From JACPLA01 sp035291905 (lineage in GTDB: Bacteria > Bacteroidota > Ignavibacteria > UBA10030): DNA of 26,393 nt. Numbering within the stretch: position 1 is the first letter of the stretch; each line of letters starts with the position of its first letter. The position numbers and the translations under genes were made by a program. The stretch covers positions 1 to 26,393 of the forward strand of contig DATDRF010000114.1 of the NCBI GenBank assembly GCA_035291905.1, written 5' to 3'. Below are positions 14,727-22,792 of the stretch, one piece after another. The notes under the pieces were generated by a model, which was not told the DNA's origin, did not search any database, and saw only the letters and a program-made list of their open reading frames with translations.

Positions 14727-16145
14727 TCACATTTTCTTATGAAATTCATCGACGAGCGTCGACCGAAGTTCCAGCAGCCCCCCACTGATCCCTACTTTGT
14801 ATACATGAGGGTTTTCGAATCGCTTGTGCTCGGGAGAAAGAGCCGCGAGCCGCTTGCGCACAGTCGAGGATGAGTCCTCAATCGTCCACTCGGCGAGTCT
14901 CTTTCCTCCCTCCATCACTTTCAGCAGAATCCCCTCTGATTTGAGTCCCCGAACATTGCTCCTGTTCTCGGGAAAGAAGGGGTGATAGATCGTTTCCACA
15001 TTCTTTTCACCCTCGAGGATTACGCCATCAGCGTAAAACATTCCGTCGCTGTCAAAATACCGGAGGACGGTTTTCCTTCCGGGGAGCGTGATCTTGGCAA
15101 AGTTCTCCGAGAACTTGAGCCGCGGCTTGCCGTCGGCATCGCTCAATTTGTAGACTCCGTCGAGTGCGGAACTGTTTTGGCCGGTCACAAGCCGGGTTCC
15201 GACACCGAAGGCGTCGATCGGGGCCCCCTGCTCCAACAGACTGCGAATGACATATTCGTCGAGCTGGTTCGACGCGACGATTCGCACGTACGACAACCCT
15301 GCCTGATCCAGCATTGCCCGGGCATGCTTGCTCAGATATGCCAGATCGCCGCTATCGAGACGTATGCCCACGAGCTTGTGGCCTTTCTTCTCAAGTTCCT
15401 TCGCCACGATAATGGCATTCGGGATGCCACTTTTCAGAGTGTTGTAGGTGTCCACCAGGAGGACGCACTTGTCAGGGAACGTTTCGGCGAATTTCCGGAA
15501 GGCAGACAGCTCGTCATCGAAGCTTTGCACCCACGAGTGAGCCTGAGTACCCGACACCTCCAACGAATATCGAAACGCGGCATAGACGTGAGAGGTCGCG
15601 TCGAACCCGCCAATCACCGCCGCTTTCGTCGCCTGAATTCCGCCTAGTCCCTGCGCCCTCCGAAGTCCGAAATCCACCACGCGTCTTTCACCCGCGATGG
15701 CCCTGATTCGGGAAGCCTTCGTCGCGATCAGAGACTCAAAATTCAGGAGATTCAGAAGCAGCGTCTCGATCAGCTGCGTCTCGATAATATTCCCCTCGAC
15801 GCGAACGACGGGCTCAAGCGGGAAGACAACTTCTCCCTCCCTCACGGCGGAGATCCTGCCTTCAAACCGAAATCCTCTCAGATAAGCAAGGAAATCCTTG
15901 TTCAGTCCCGCACCTGCCAGGAAGCGAATATCCTCATCGTCAAATCTGAATTGATGCAGACCGTCCATGAGGTCATCCAAGCCGGCAAAAATCACATAAC
16001 CGCCGTGGAAAGGATTCTCCCGGAAGAAATAATCGAATCCGGCCGGCATGTCCTTCTTCCCGGAAAGAAAGAAGCCTTGTGCCATCGTGAATTCATAGAA
16101 ATCAGTATAGAGTCCGGTATGTCTTCCAAAAATTCCCATACTCAT
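14727..16145 (-). CDS. pncB: Nicotinate phosphoribosyltransferase
   Basis: This enzyme joins nicotinate and PRPP to nicotinate mononucleotide, the entry point of the Preiss-Handler NAD route. The 472-residue product has the family's N-terminal LYTDFYEFTMAQGFF (12-26), RRAQGLGG near 162-169, SGTQAHSWVQSF with His203 at the usual phosphorylated histidine position, and LDSGDLAYLSKHAR in the ribosyl-phosphate binding region. Its ATG overlaps the yraN stop codon (TGATG arrangement), indicating coupled translation. The next gene is nicotinamidase. Confidence 0.95.
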   Translation of the reverse strand: MSMGIFGRHTGLYTDFYEFTMAQGFFLSGKKDMPAGFDYFFRENPFHGGYVIFAGLDDLMDGLHQFRFDDEDIRFLAGAGLNKDFLAYLRGFRFEGRISAVREGEVVFPLEPVVRVEGNIIETQLIETLLLNLLNFESLIATKASRIRAIAGERRVVDFGLRRAQGLGGIQATKAAVIGGFDATSHVYAAFRYSLEVSGTQAHSWVQSFDDELSAFRKFAETFPDKCVLLVDTYNTLKSGIPNAIIVAKELEKKGHKLVGIRLDSGDLAYLSKHARAMLDQAGLSYVRIVASNQLDEYVIRSLLEQGAPIDAFGVGTRLVTGQNSSALDGVYKLSDADGKPRLKFSENFAKITLPGRKTVLRYFDSDGMFYADGVILEGEKNVETIYHPFFPENRSNVRGLKSEGILLKVMEGGKRLAEWTIEDSSSTVRKRLAALSPEHKRFENPHVYKVGISGGLLELRSTLVDEFHKKM

Positions 16146-16507
16146 CAGAATGCATCGACAAAATGGCGAACGATGCTCTTATCTCCTTCCAACATGACTG
16201 TCACAATATCGAAACGATAGAACTTATCGTCAAGAAGTAATTCCTGACAGTATCCCTCGGCCACTTTTCGCAGTTGTTCCTGTTTCGACTCCGTGACCGA
16301 TTCCTCCGGCTCTCCGAATATCCTCGAGGTCCTTGTCTTCACCTCGACGAAGACAAGCTCGTCCCCGTCTTCACAGACGAGATCAACTTCTCCATGGTCA
16401 TAGCGATAATTCCGGGCGAGGATCCGAAATCCCTGGTGCGTCAAATAATCGGCCGCTATGCTTTCCCCTTCGCTCCCCTTCGATCTGTTGTTTTTCCCCC
16501 CGCTCAT
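16145..16507 (-). CDS. yraN: UPF0102/YraN family nuclease-fold protein
   Basis: The 120-residue protein has the conserved YraN pattern: SEGESIAADYLTHQGFRILARN, then HGEVDLVCEDGDELVFVEVKTR, which carries the Glu, Asp and ExK residues of a PD-(D/E)xK nuclease-like core. The family resembles archaeal Holliday junction resolvases, but its role in bacteria is not settled. The ATG at 16507 lies just after the stop of the GH9 gene. A TTG at 16513 is a possible alternative start. In many bacteria yraN sits directly beside rnhB; here a GH9 gene separates them. Confidence 0.92.
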   Translation of the reverse strand: MSGGKNNRSKGSEGESIAADYLTHQGFRILARNYRYDHGEVDLVCEDGDELVFVEVKTRTSRIFGEPEESVTESKQEQLRKVAEGYCQELLLDDKFYRFDIVTVMLEGDKSIVRHFVDAF

Positions 16508-16509
16508 GG

Positions 16510-18345
16510 TCAATATTCTGAGAATGACGCGAGAATGAAGAGCAGCGCCTCGGTCCCATCCAGCGTCGGTTCGTTTGTTGAATAGTCGCCAATATCATCA
16601 TGATAGACAACGAAATTACTTTGAAATCGTGCGAGCTCATCGGGCCTTACAAGACGCAACCCTCTCAGCGTGGAGAAGATCGATGCATAGACGGGACCAT
16701 CAACGAGTGCCCCCGTAAGACGAATCCCCAGTTCCTTACCAACCACAGAATGAGGATCAGCAGGGAATTTTCCGTTTTCGGGAATTCCAATAACGAAACT
16801 CTTTCCCCAGGGATTCCGTCCGAAAAGCCAATCCCGTGCGGAAAAGAGCACGTCGTCGAATTCATCCAACCCCGTCATCCTGCGGTAAAGGAGAGCCTGC
16901 GTCACGCATGCGGCGGCAAGATTATTCGAACACCAAATGAAAGGGATCCCATAGCCAAACGGATTCATGAGACCGCGGCGCCTCACGGAACGAAGTCCGT
17001 TTTGGTAATACGATGCGAGTCTTTGCCTTGTGGGCTCTCCAACAAATTCGAAAAGCTCATAGTGGCCAAGGTTCACGTAGGGGAAGTATTCATAGTGGAG
17101 GGTCGTATCCTTCCCCATCCATGATGTATCGGCAGCAAGGAGAGAGAACGCAATGGCTTCATCGAGATACGAGCGCTCTCCGGTCAAACGATAGAGCTCT
17201 GCCGCAGCCCATTCCAGATCGTCAAAAAATGTCTTTTCGTGATACCGATACGGAGCTTTACAGGGAACAGATTCTGAACATCCGTACGATCTTTTACCCA
17301 CATTGTACAATTCCCTCGCCTTTCGGCCAAGGAGGGCCGAAAATTCTGCGTCTCCAAGCTTCTCCCTCCAGAGAAAGGAGGCCAACGCAAAAACGGCCGA
17401 GGTTCGACCTGCAATATTGGCAATGCCGGTCGACGCGTTCTTGTGTTCGAACAATCCCTGGGGAGTGCCGGTTGCTTCGTACACGGGTCTCGCATCTCCT
17501 CTTCCCCACCCGTAGTCCGTGCTGTCACGAAACGGAAGATCCCAGAACGCATGATCCCTGTCGTCCGCCACCTGGTGATACAGTTCTCCTTCCGAGGGAT
17601 TCAGCTTGAGCATCCATTCGATTCCCCATCGGGCTTCATCGAGAATGTCAGGGACCCCGTTGGAATTTGCCGTCCCGTTCAAGTCGAGCCGATCGCCCCA
17701 CAGCGCGGGGAATTCCTTGTAGGTCACAAGGAGATTTCCGGCAACATAACTGGTCGTGATGAGAAATCGAAGGTAGTCAGAGGCATCATGGTACCCTCCC
17801 ACCGCATCGATCCTTTTCCCATTGTGGGGGCCATCGACGACGATCCCGTCGTGCTGGTGACAGGGCTTCCCGAAGGCAGGATTGGATCCGCATCGCTGCT
17901 CAAGGAGATATTGGAGAGGATACGAAAGAACTTTTCTGTAGACGTCGTTGGCAACAGTGAACGTATCGGACTTCACACCCGCCATTTCCACCACGTATCT
18001 TCCCGGAGTACGCAATGCTGAAAAATCGAGCTCCCGGCAATGAAGAAATGTGCCAGACACAGCCTTGAGCGGCACGGATTCTGACTGAAGGCCGGCGGCC
18101 TCCGTCGAAGCATTGACAACACGGAACCGGGCGTCGGAAACCGGCGCTTCAGAAAGGAGCACCGCACTCTTTCGATCGTCCGGCCTGAATCCGAGCTGGT
18201 TCAATCGAAGAACCGGCTGGCAGAAAAGCAGTTGTGCCCCGAAGAGGAGGCAGCAGACGCTAGGAAAGACCCTGGAAAAGATCCGGTTCAGGTTCGATGA
18301 AAATAGCGGGCTTGAAGCTCCGCCGATGAATGTCGCACATGCCAT
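16510..18345 (-). CDS. Glycoside hydrolase family 9 protein with N-terminal Ig-like domain
   Basis: The product is a secreted endoglucanase-like enzyme of up to 611 residues. A hydrophobic signal segment (about 27-42, ending near FCQP) is followed by a CelD_N-type Ig-like domain (about 43-135, with LRLNQLGFRPDD), then the (alpha/alpha)6 catalytic domain. GGYHDASDY gives Asp187 and Asp190, and DYSTNEPTLDGTEA gives Glu592, matching the GH9 nucleophile-activating Asp pair and acid Glu. The histidine segment reads DPHSVVG rather than the common PHHR. The only standard start in frame before the signal is ATG 18345, which makes the 5' end overlap rnhB by 86 bp. Likely substrates are beta-1,4-glucans; specificity is not certain. 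Confidence 0.88.
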   Translation of the reverse strand: MACATFIGGASSPLFSSNLNRIFSRVFPSVCCLLFGAQLLFCQPVLRLNQLGFRPDDRKSAVLLSEAPVSDARFRVVNASTEAAGLQSESVPLKAVSGTFLHCRELDFSALRTPGRYVVEMAGVKSDTFTVANDVYRKVLSYPLQYLLEQRCGSNPAFGKPCHQHDGIVVDGPHNGKRIDAVGGYHDASDYLRFLITTSYVAGNLLVTYKEFPALWGDRLDLNGTANSNGVPDILDEARWGIEWMLKLNPSEGELYHQVADDRDHAFWDLPFRDSTDYGWGRGDARPVYEATGTPQGLFEHKNASTGIANIAGRTSAVFALASFLWREKLGDAEFSALLGRKARELYNVGKRSYGCSESVPCKAPYRYHEKTFFDDLEWAAAELYRLTGERSYLDEAIAFSLLAADTSWMGKDTTLHYEYFPYVNLGHYELFEFVGEPTRQRLASYYQNGLRSVRRRGLMNPFGYGIPFIWCSNNLAAACVTQALLYRRMTGLDEFDDVLFSARDWLFGRNPWGKSFVIGIPENGKFPADPHSVVGKELGIRLTGALVDGPVYASIFSTLRGLRLVRPDELARFQSNFVVYHDDIGDYSTNEPTLDGTEALLFILASFSEY

Positions 18346-18898
18346 AGGTTTTCAGTGCATCCAAATGTTCTTTTGTTGCATAACCCTTATGCCGGGCAAA
18401 CCCATACACGGGGTATTCCTCGTCATATTTCATCATCAGCCGGTCCCTCGTCACTTTCGCCACAATCGATGCAGCGGCGATCGAGAAACACTTCGCGTCG
18501 CCGTCAATGATGTTCTCAAACTGCATCGTCTCGTGCTTGAACGAAATGCCGTCAGCCAGGACAATATCAGGCTTGACCGAGACCGATTCGACCGCCTGCT
18601 GCATCGCCAGGATTGAGGCCTGCAGAATGTTGATCCTGTCGATCGTTTTGTGATCTATGATGCTCACTCCGACACCCAGGGCTTTTGCGTAGATCTCTTC
18701 GAAGAGTTCCTCGCGCATCGCCTCGGTCAGCTTCTTTGAATCATCGACGCCTTCAATCCATTCCTCCACGGGAAAGACCACCGCAGCAGCGACGACAGGG
18801 CCTGCGAGCGGCCCCCGACCGGCTTCGTCGACCCCTGCGACACGCATCATTCCCCTGCCCCAGAAGAACCTCTCGACCTCGAGAACGGGAAGATTCAT
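18260..18898 (-). CDS. rnhB: Ribonuclease HII
   Basis: RNase HII cuts RNA in RNA-DNA hybrids and starts removal of single ribonucleotides from DNA. The 212-residue product contains AGVDEAGRGPLAGPV with Asp24 and Glu25; Asp116 (VLADG) and Asp134 (IDGDAKC) complete the active site with spacing equal to the Escherichia coli enzyme. GFARHKGYATKEHL is also typical. The ATG at 18898 overlaps the ubiA stop codon as ATGA. A longer in-frame ORF reaches 18994 but has no family similarity there. The last 86 bp overlap the GH9 gene in another frame. Confidence 0.95.
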   Translation of the reverse strand: MNLPVLEVERFFWGRGMMRVAGVDEAGRGPLAGPVVAAAVVFPVEEWIEGVDDSKKLTEAMREELFEEIYAKALGVGVSIIDHKTIDRINILQASILAMQQAVESVSVKPDIVLADGISFKHETMQFENIIDGDAKCFSIAAASIVAKVTRDRLMMKYDEEYPVYGFARHKGYATKEHLDALKTYGMCDIHRRSFKPAIFIEPEPDLFQGLS

Positions 18899-19737
18899 TG
18901 CGAACCCAGATAGATTGCGGCAAGACCAATGACCATGCTGAACTTCAGCACGAGGCTGACTCTCCCGAGATTCCCAGGCCCCGAATCTTTCCACATGGCG
19001 CTAATAGACCAGAGAACTGCGGCGTCGACCACTGCCACCAGAACAACATAGAGCCAGCCGTACATCCCCTCCCGGTACACGACGTATGTAGCGACCACCA
19101 GCAGTATAAGAATCGCCGTTGCCAGCACGAGAGACCGTTTCACTCCAAAGCGCGCAGGGAATGTGCGGGCATTTCCTCCCAGGTCTCCGGGCAAATCTTC
19201 GACATCCTTGACAACTTCCCTGCCAAGGTTGATGAGAAACGCGAAAAGGGCGGGTACAATTGCCTGCGCCGGATTGCCGGCAACGACTGCACCGTATACC
19301 AAAGCCATCGCAGTCATGACTGCCACAGTAAGATTCCCCCACAGAAGCGTCTTCTTAAGCTTCGCACTGTAGAGGAACAATACTCCAACGGCGCCCAGGG
19401 CAATCCAAAACGCGAGAGAAGGTAGAAAAAGATTCAGCGAAACTCCAACGAGAGAGAGAAGCAGCCACTGCAGAAAAGCCCAATCAGGCGAGAGTTCGCC
19501 GCTGGGGAGGGGACGACGGGGCTTGTTGATCCGATCGATCTCCACATCGTAATAGTCGTTGATCGTATTTGCGCCGCCCCCAACGAAAGCCCCGACGAGC
19601 GCTGCCAGAACAACAATCCCCGCGTCGGGTTGTCCCGCCGATGCGAGGACCACCGTTGCTCCAATCACCAACATCATGACGACGACGTTGAACGGACGAA
19701 CAAGACGAAGGGATGCTGTCAGTCTGCTAGAACTCAT
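18895..19737 (-). CDS. UbiA-family prenyltransferase (DGGGP synthase-like)
   Basis: This is a 280-residue protein with about 8-9 membrane helices. The two Asp-rich motifs of the UbiA superfamily are present: NDYYDVEID (Asn60, Asp61, Asp64, Asp68) and KDVEDLPGD (Asp178, Asp181, Asp185), which bind prenyl diphosphate through Mg2+. The overall pattern, including GREVVKDVEDLPGD and TFPARFG, is closest in my reading to the geranylgeranylglycerol-phosphate geranylgeranyltransferase type rather than to 4-hydroxybenzoate or menaquinone enzymes, but the acceptor substrate cannot be fixed from sequence. It overlaps the upstream Omp85 gene by 11 bp and rnhB by 4 bp. Confidence 0.85.
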   Translation of the reverse strand: MSSSRLTASLRLVRPFNVVVMMLVIGATVVLASAGQPDAGIVVLAALVGAFVGGGANTINDYYDVEIDRINKPRRPLPSGELSPDWAFLQWLLLSLVGVSLNLFLPSLAFWIALGAVGVLFLYSAKLKKTLLWGNLTVAVMTAMALVYGAVVAGNPAQAIVPALFAFLINLGREVVKDVEDLPGDLGGNARTFPARFGVKRSLVLATAILILLVVATYVVYREGMYGWLYVVLVAVVDAAVLWSISAMWKDSGPGNLGRVSLVLKFSMVIGLAAIYLGSQ

Positions 19738-21490
19738 TCATCAACCGTATATGGAGTTTTGCAGTACGGAACGTGTCTCCTTCTCCAACGCCGATGCTGA
19801 AGCCGATCACTCCAATAGCAGAATCGACACGGGCGCCGAAGCCATATCCGATCTTTGACTGTTCCGAGCCCACAAGGCCGGCTGCAGGGCGATCCTGAAG
19901 AGAAAGGTATCCCCCGTCGACGAACCCAAAGAACTGAGAACGCTGGCCCAAAAGAAACCGATACTCCAGGTTCATCCACACCGCCCTCGAGCAGAGGAAC
20001 TGGGATTCCCGATACCCTCTCATTGTCGATGTACCGCCCAGGCGAACAAGGTCACTCTGTTCCAGAGCACTGGATTTGATATCCCTTCCGCGGATGGCAG
20101 CTGCAAGAACCTGACGCGAGACAACGGGAAGATAATACTCAAGATCGAGAGTAACACGTGACACCCGCGTAACGTTGCCGTTTGAGGCCGACTTGGTGCC
20201 GGCCTCATAGGAGCTCTGGTAAAAGACCCCTTCCGTCGGATTTCCGTCATTATCGCGGCCGTTGTACGCCACCCGACCGCCGAGCCACCACGTTTCGCTT
20301 CCAACAACCGGATTATTGGTACGCTCCGAAGGAAAGACACTGGACTGCCGAAATGAGAGTCCCACGGAGACCATTTCCGAGACCGAATACGATGCGGCGA
20401 TCTCGTAAGCCCTGCGAAGGTATGTCGAGTCCTGCTTCCGCTGATCGAAGCCCAACTCTGCATCAATCGGGACAGAGGCAACCCAGGGCTCACGATACTT
20501 CAGGGCAAGATCCTGTGTTGACGAATTCTCGCGCATCCATCTCGCCGATAACGAGCGCGCCGTGCCGAAGATGTTCCTGAACTCAAGGTCGACCAATCCG
20601 GTGACGTACCCTTTTTGACTTCCTGATGAAGGAATGTACCCGAGGATGCCGTCAAACCGATTGGGGTCTCCCTCTTTCACACGTATGAGAATCCCCCCTT
20701 CGCCACTCTCCTTGACTATCAGCTCAGGCATCGAAACACTCGTGAAGAGCCGAAGCCGTTCCAAACGTCGTTTTATGGCCAACGCCGTTTTATCTGAGAA
20801 CGGGCCGTTCTTCGCAAAGTCGACCTCCCGTTCGATGACCGAACTCTTCGTCGCACTGTTGCCTTCCACGACCACCTGCGTCACCGTGACCTTTTCACCC
20901 GCATCAACCGAGAGCGTGACGGAGGCAGAGTCGACCTCGAGCCCCGGAGTAAATCCGATTTGGCCGATGGAGACCCGGGCAAACGGATAGCCGCGGCTTT
21001 CCAGAGCTGTGAGCAGCCTTTGGATTCCCTGTTCTATTGATCGGGGATGGAATGCCTCGCCTCGATTCAGTCCGGGAGTCACGTCGGCCGCAAGACCTTC
21101 CGGGGGAAGGCTTCCTATCATTTGCACCGAACCGATGACGACCGGATGTCCTTCTTTCACAACGATGGTGACGCGGGCTGAGCTGCTATCTTCATCATAC
21201 TTCACCACCGATTGAGCCGAGCAGAAAACATATCCTTCGAGGTTGTATCGGGCAAGGAGGTTTTGAATGTCGTTTTCGAGCAGATTGAGGGAAAGGGGCT
21301 GTCCCTCTTTTGAGGCGAACTGAGCTCGAAGCTCGTTCACGGAAAGTGCGGCAACGCCTTCGAAGACAAGCGACCGTATGTTGGCGGCAGGCTGCCCCGC
21401 GACCTGATTCGGGTACATCAGAATGAACGATAAAAGAAAAAAGCCAGGTGACCATCGGCCGCTCCTGGCTTTTGTATCACATTCTCTCAT
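19727..21490 (-). CDS. Omp85/BamA-family outer membrane protein with three POTRA domains
   Basis: The 587-residue protein has an N-terminal signal sequence (to about 33), three POTRA-like repeats (about 37-115, 115-198 and 198-275) and a C-terminal 16-strand-type beta-barrel (from about 280). The barrel includes the LGGTSTMRGYRES region matching the conserved substrate-binding lid segment, and the chain ends in Phe as expected of an outer membrane beta-signal. BamA proper has five POTRAs and is longer, so this is probably a TamA-like or lineage-specific paralog acting in outer membrane protein or lipid export. It starts 3 bp after the GWxTD gene. Confidence 0.88.
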   Translation of the reverse strand: MRECDTKARSGRWSPGFFLLSFILMYPNQVAGQPAANIRSLVFEGVAALSVNELRAQFASKEGQPLSLNLLENDIQNLLARYNLEGYVFCSAQSVVKYDEDSSSARVTIVVKEGHPVVIGSVQMIGSLPPEGLAADVTPGLNRGEAFHPRSIEQGIQRLLTALESRGYPFARVSIGQIGFTPGLEVDSASVTLSVDAGEKVTVTQVVVEGNSATKSSVIEREVDFAKNGPFSDKTALAIKRRLERLRLFTSVSMPELIVKESGEGGILIRVKEGDPNRFDGILGYIPSSGSQKGYVTGLVDLEFRNIFGTARSLSARWMRENSSTQDLALKYREPWVASVPIDAELGFDQRKQDSTYLRRAYEIAASYSVSEMVSVGLSFRQSSVFPSERTNNPVVGSETWWLGGRVAYNGRDNDGNPTEGVFYQSSYEAGTKSASNGNVTRVSRVTLDLEYYLPVVSRQVLAAAIRGRDIKSSALEQSDLVRLGGTSTMRGYRESQFLCSRAVWMNLEYRFLLGQRSQFFGFVDGGYLSLQDRPAAGLVGSEQSKIGYGFGARVDSAIGVIGFSIGVGEGDTFRTAKLHIRLMNEF

Positions 21491-21493
21491 AGG

Positions 21494-22792
21494 TCAGCGA
21501 ATTCGTCCCCAGAGGTCCGTTGTGGGGTACCGCAGCCTGTAGTCACCAAAGCCGCTATCGTCGACAAAAACGAACTGACGTTCCAACTGGTAGTAGTACC
21601 ACACTTCGAATGGCTTATTCCCTGCGTCAAACGGATGGCGCTCCACATTGTCCGGAGGGCCAAACCGAATGTACACCATCCCCATATCCGTTCTCCATCC
21701 TTCGATGAAGTGTCCGAAGTTCTTGATGGCGTACTCGACGCGCACATAATACTCTTCCATCAATTCGTTGCGCGGAGTCGAAAGATCAGGGTCCCGCTTG
21801 TTCCAAAAATCCAGAAAACGGCTTTTTCTTTCTTCATCCGTCTGTGCTTCGCGCATATGGTCAAATTCGGCCGGCTGCGCAATATACCGAAGTTGTTCGA
21901 CAGCCTTCGTGAGATCGGTGATCGACATCGGGATATCGGCCCAGCGAACGGTGAACGTACGGGTCGTTGAAGCAGCGGTGTCGGTTTCTCTCCCGACTTT
22001 TACGGCTTCGACAGTCACGAGGTATGTGCCGACGGTGAGCGAGAGGCTGTCCATCCTGACAAATGCCTGAGTCCTCGGCCCGGACAACTTCTCTTCACGA
22101 GTGGACTCTCTCACCAGTTCTTTCTTCTGATTGTAGACTTTTGAAGTGAGGGCCACAGATCCGGATGCGGTGCTGTCGTAGACCTCGAAATAGAGGAAGA
22201 ATCCTTCCCCTTCGGTACCGACATTGCCCGAAATGTTCGGGACGATGCGGTTCTTCCCCTCGGAGGTCGTTGTCAACTGCGAAACAATCATGATATCGCT
22301 GAGGGCGATCACCCCCTTGCTGTAGTCGGGGACGAGCATGTTCCTCGTCAGTTTCCCGCCTACCTTCGAATCGTGATCTCTCACCGTAAGGGAGACACGG
22401 TAATTGCCGGGAGCAACCTCAAGAGACTGGTAGACGAGGCTGGACAACTTGCGTGAAATTGTCTGGGCGAATTCCTTCGCACTGACGTCAACGCTCCATG
22501 AGCGATCCTGAAGCAGCTTCTCCTCGGGATTCTCGAGCACAAGAGTCACATCGTACCGCGCAACATACCCCTCGCCCTCTTTGACAAACCTGAGCTCTTC
22601 ATACGGAACCTGGACATAGAAGTCGATCCGCGATTTACCCTTGTGTTCCGCCGCGTAGCTGATGGCATCGAAGAAGAACAGCGTGGCATGAGATGATCCC
22701 TGTGCGAAAGCTGAGATCGTCGGTCCGATCAGGACCAATGCGGCGCCGGCCGCAAGCACAATCCTCTTCATCAGATTCACCATATCAGTCAT
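21494..22792 (-). CDS. GWxTD domain-containing secreted protein
   Basis: The 432-residue protein has a signal peptide (Lys-Arg, then a hydrophobic stretch ending AFAQ) and the defining GWRTD motif at 365-369, followed by MGMVYIRFGPPD. The C-terminal domain matches the GWxTD family, which is common in Acidobacteriota and FCB bacteria and has no known function. The N-terminal two thirds look like two beta-sandwich segments. ATG 22792 overlaps the rimO stop by 4 bp; Met codons at 22783 and 22771 are alternative starts and would give a tighter signal peptide. The pairing with an Omp85 protein directly downstream hints at an envelope task. Confidence 0.87.
   Translation of the reverse strand: MTDMVNLMKRIVLAAGAALVLIGPTISAFAQGSSHATLFFFDAISYAAEHKGKSRIDFYVQVPYEELRFVKEGEGYVARYDVTLVLENPEEKLLQDRSWSVDVSAKEFAQTISRKLSSLVYQSLEVAPGNYRVSLTVRDHDSKVGGKLTRNMLVPDYSKGVIALSDIMIVSQLTTTSEGKNRIVPNISGNVGTEGEGFFLYFEVYDSTASGSVALTSKVYNQKKELVRESTREEKLSGPRTQAFVRMDSLSLTVGTYLVTVEAVKVGRETDTAASTTRTFTVRWADIPMSITDLTKAVEQLRYIAQPAEFDHMREAQTDEERKSRFLDFWNKRDPDLSTPRNELMEEYYVRVEYAIKNFGHFIEGWRTDMGMVYIRFGPPDNVERHPFDAGNKPFEVWYYYQLERQFVFVDDSGFGDYRLRYPTTDLWGRIR

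Noticed and set aside
18896..18994. Longer RNase HII N-terminus starting at 18994
   Set aside because: The extra 32 residues lie inside ubiA in another frame and have no similarity to the family. The ATG at 18898 gives the ordinary length and an ATGA overlap.
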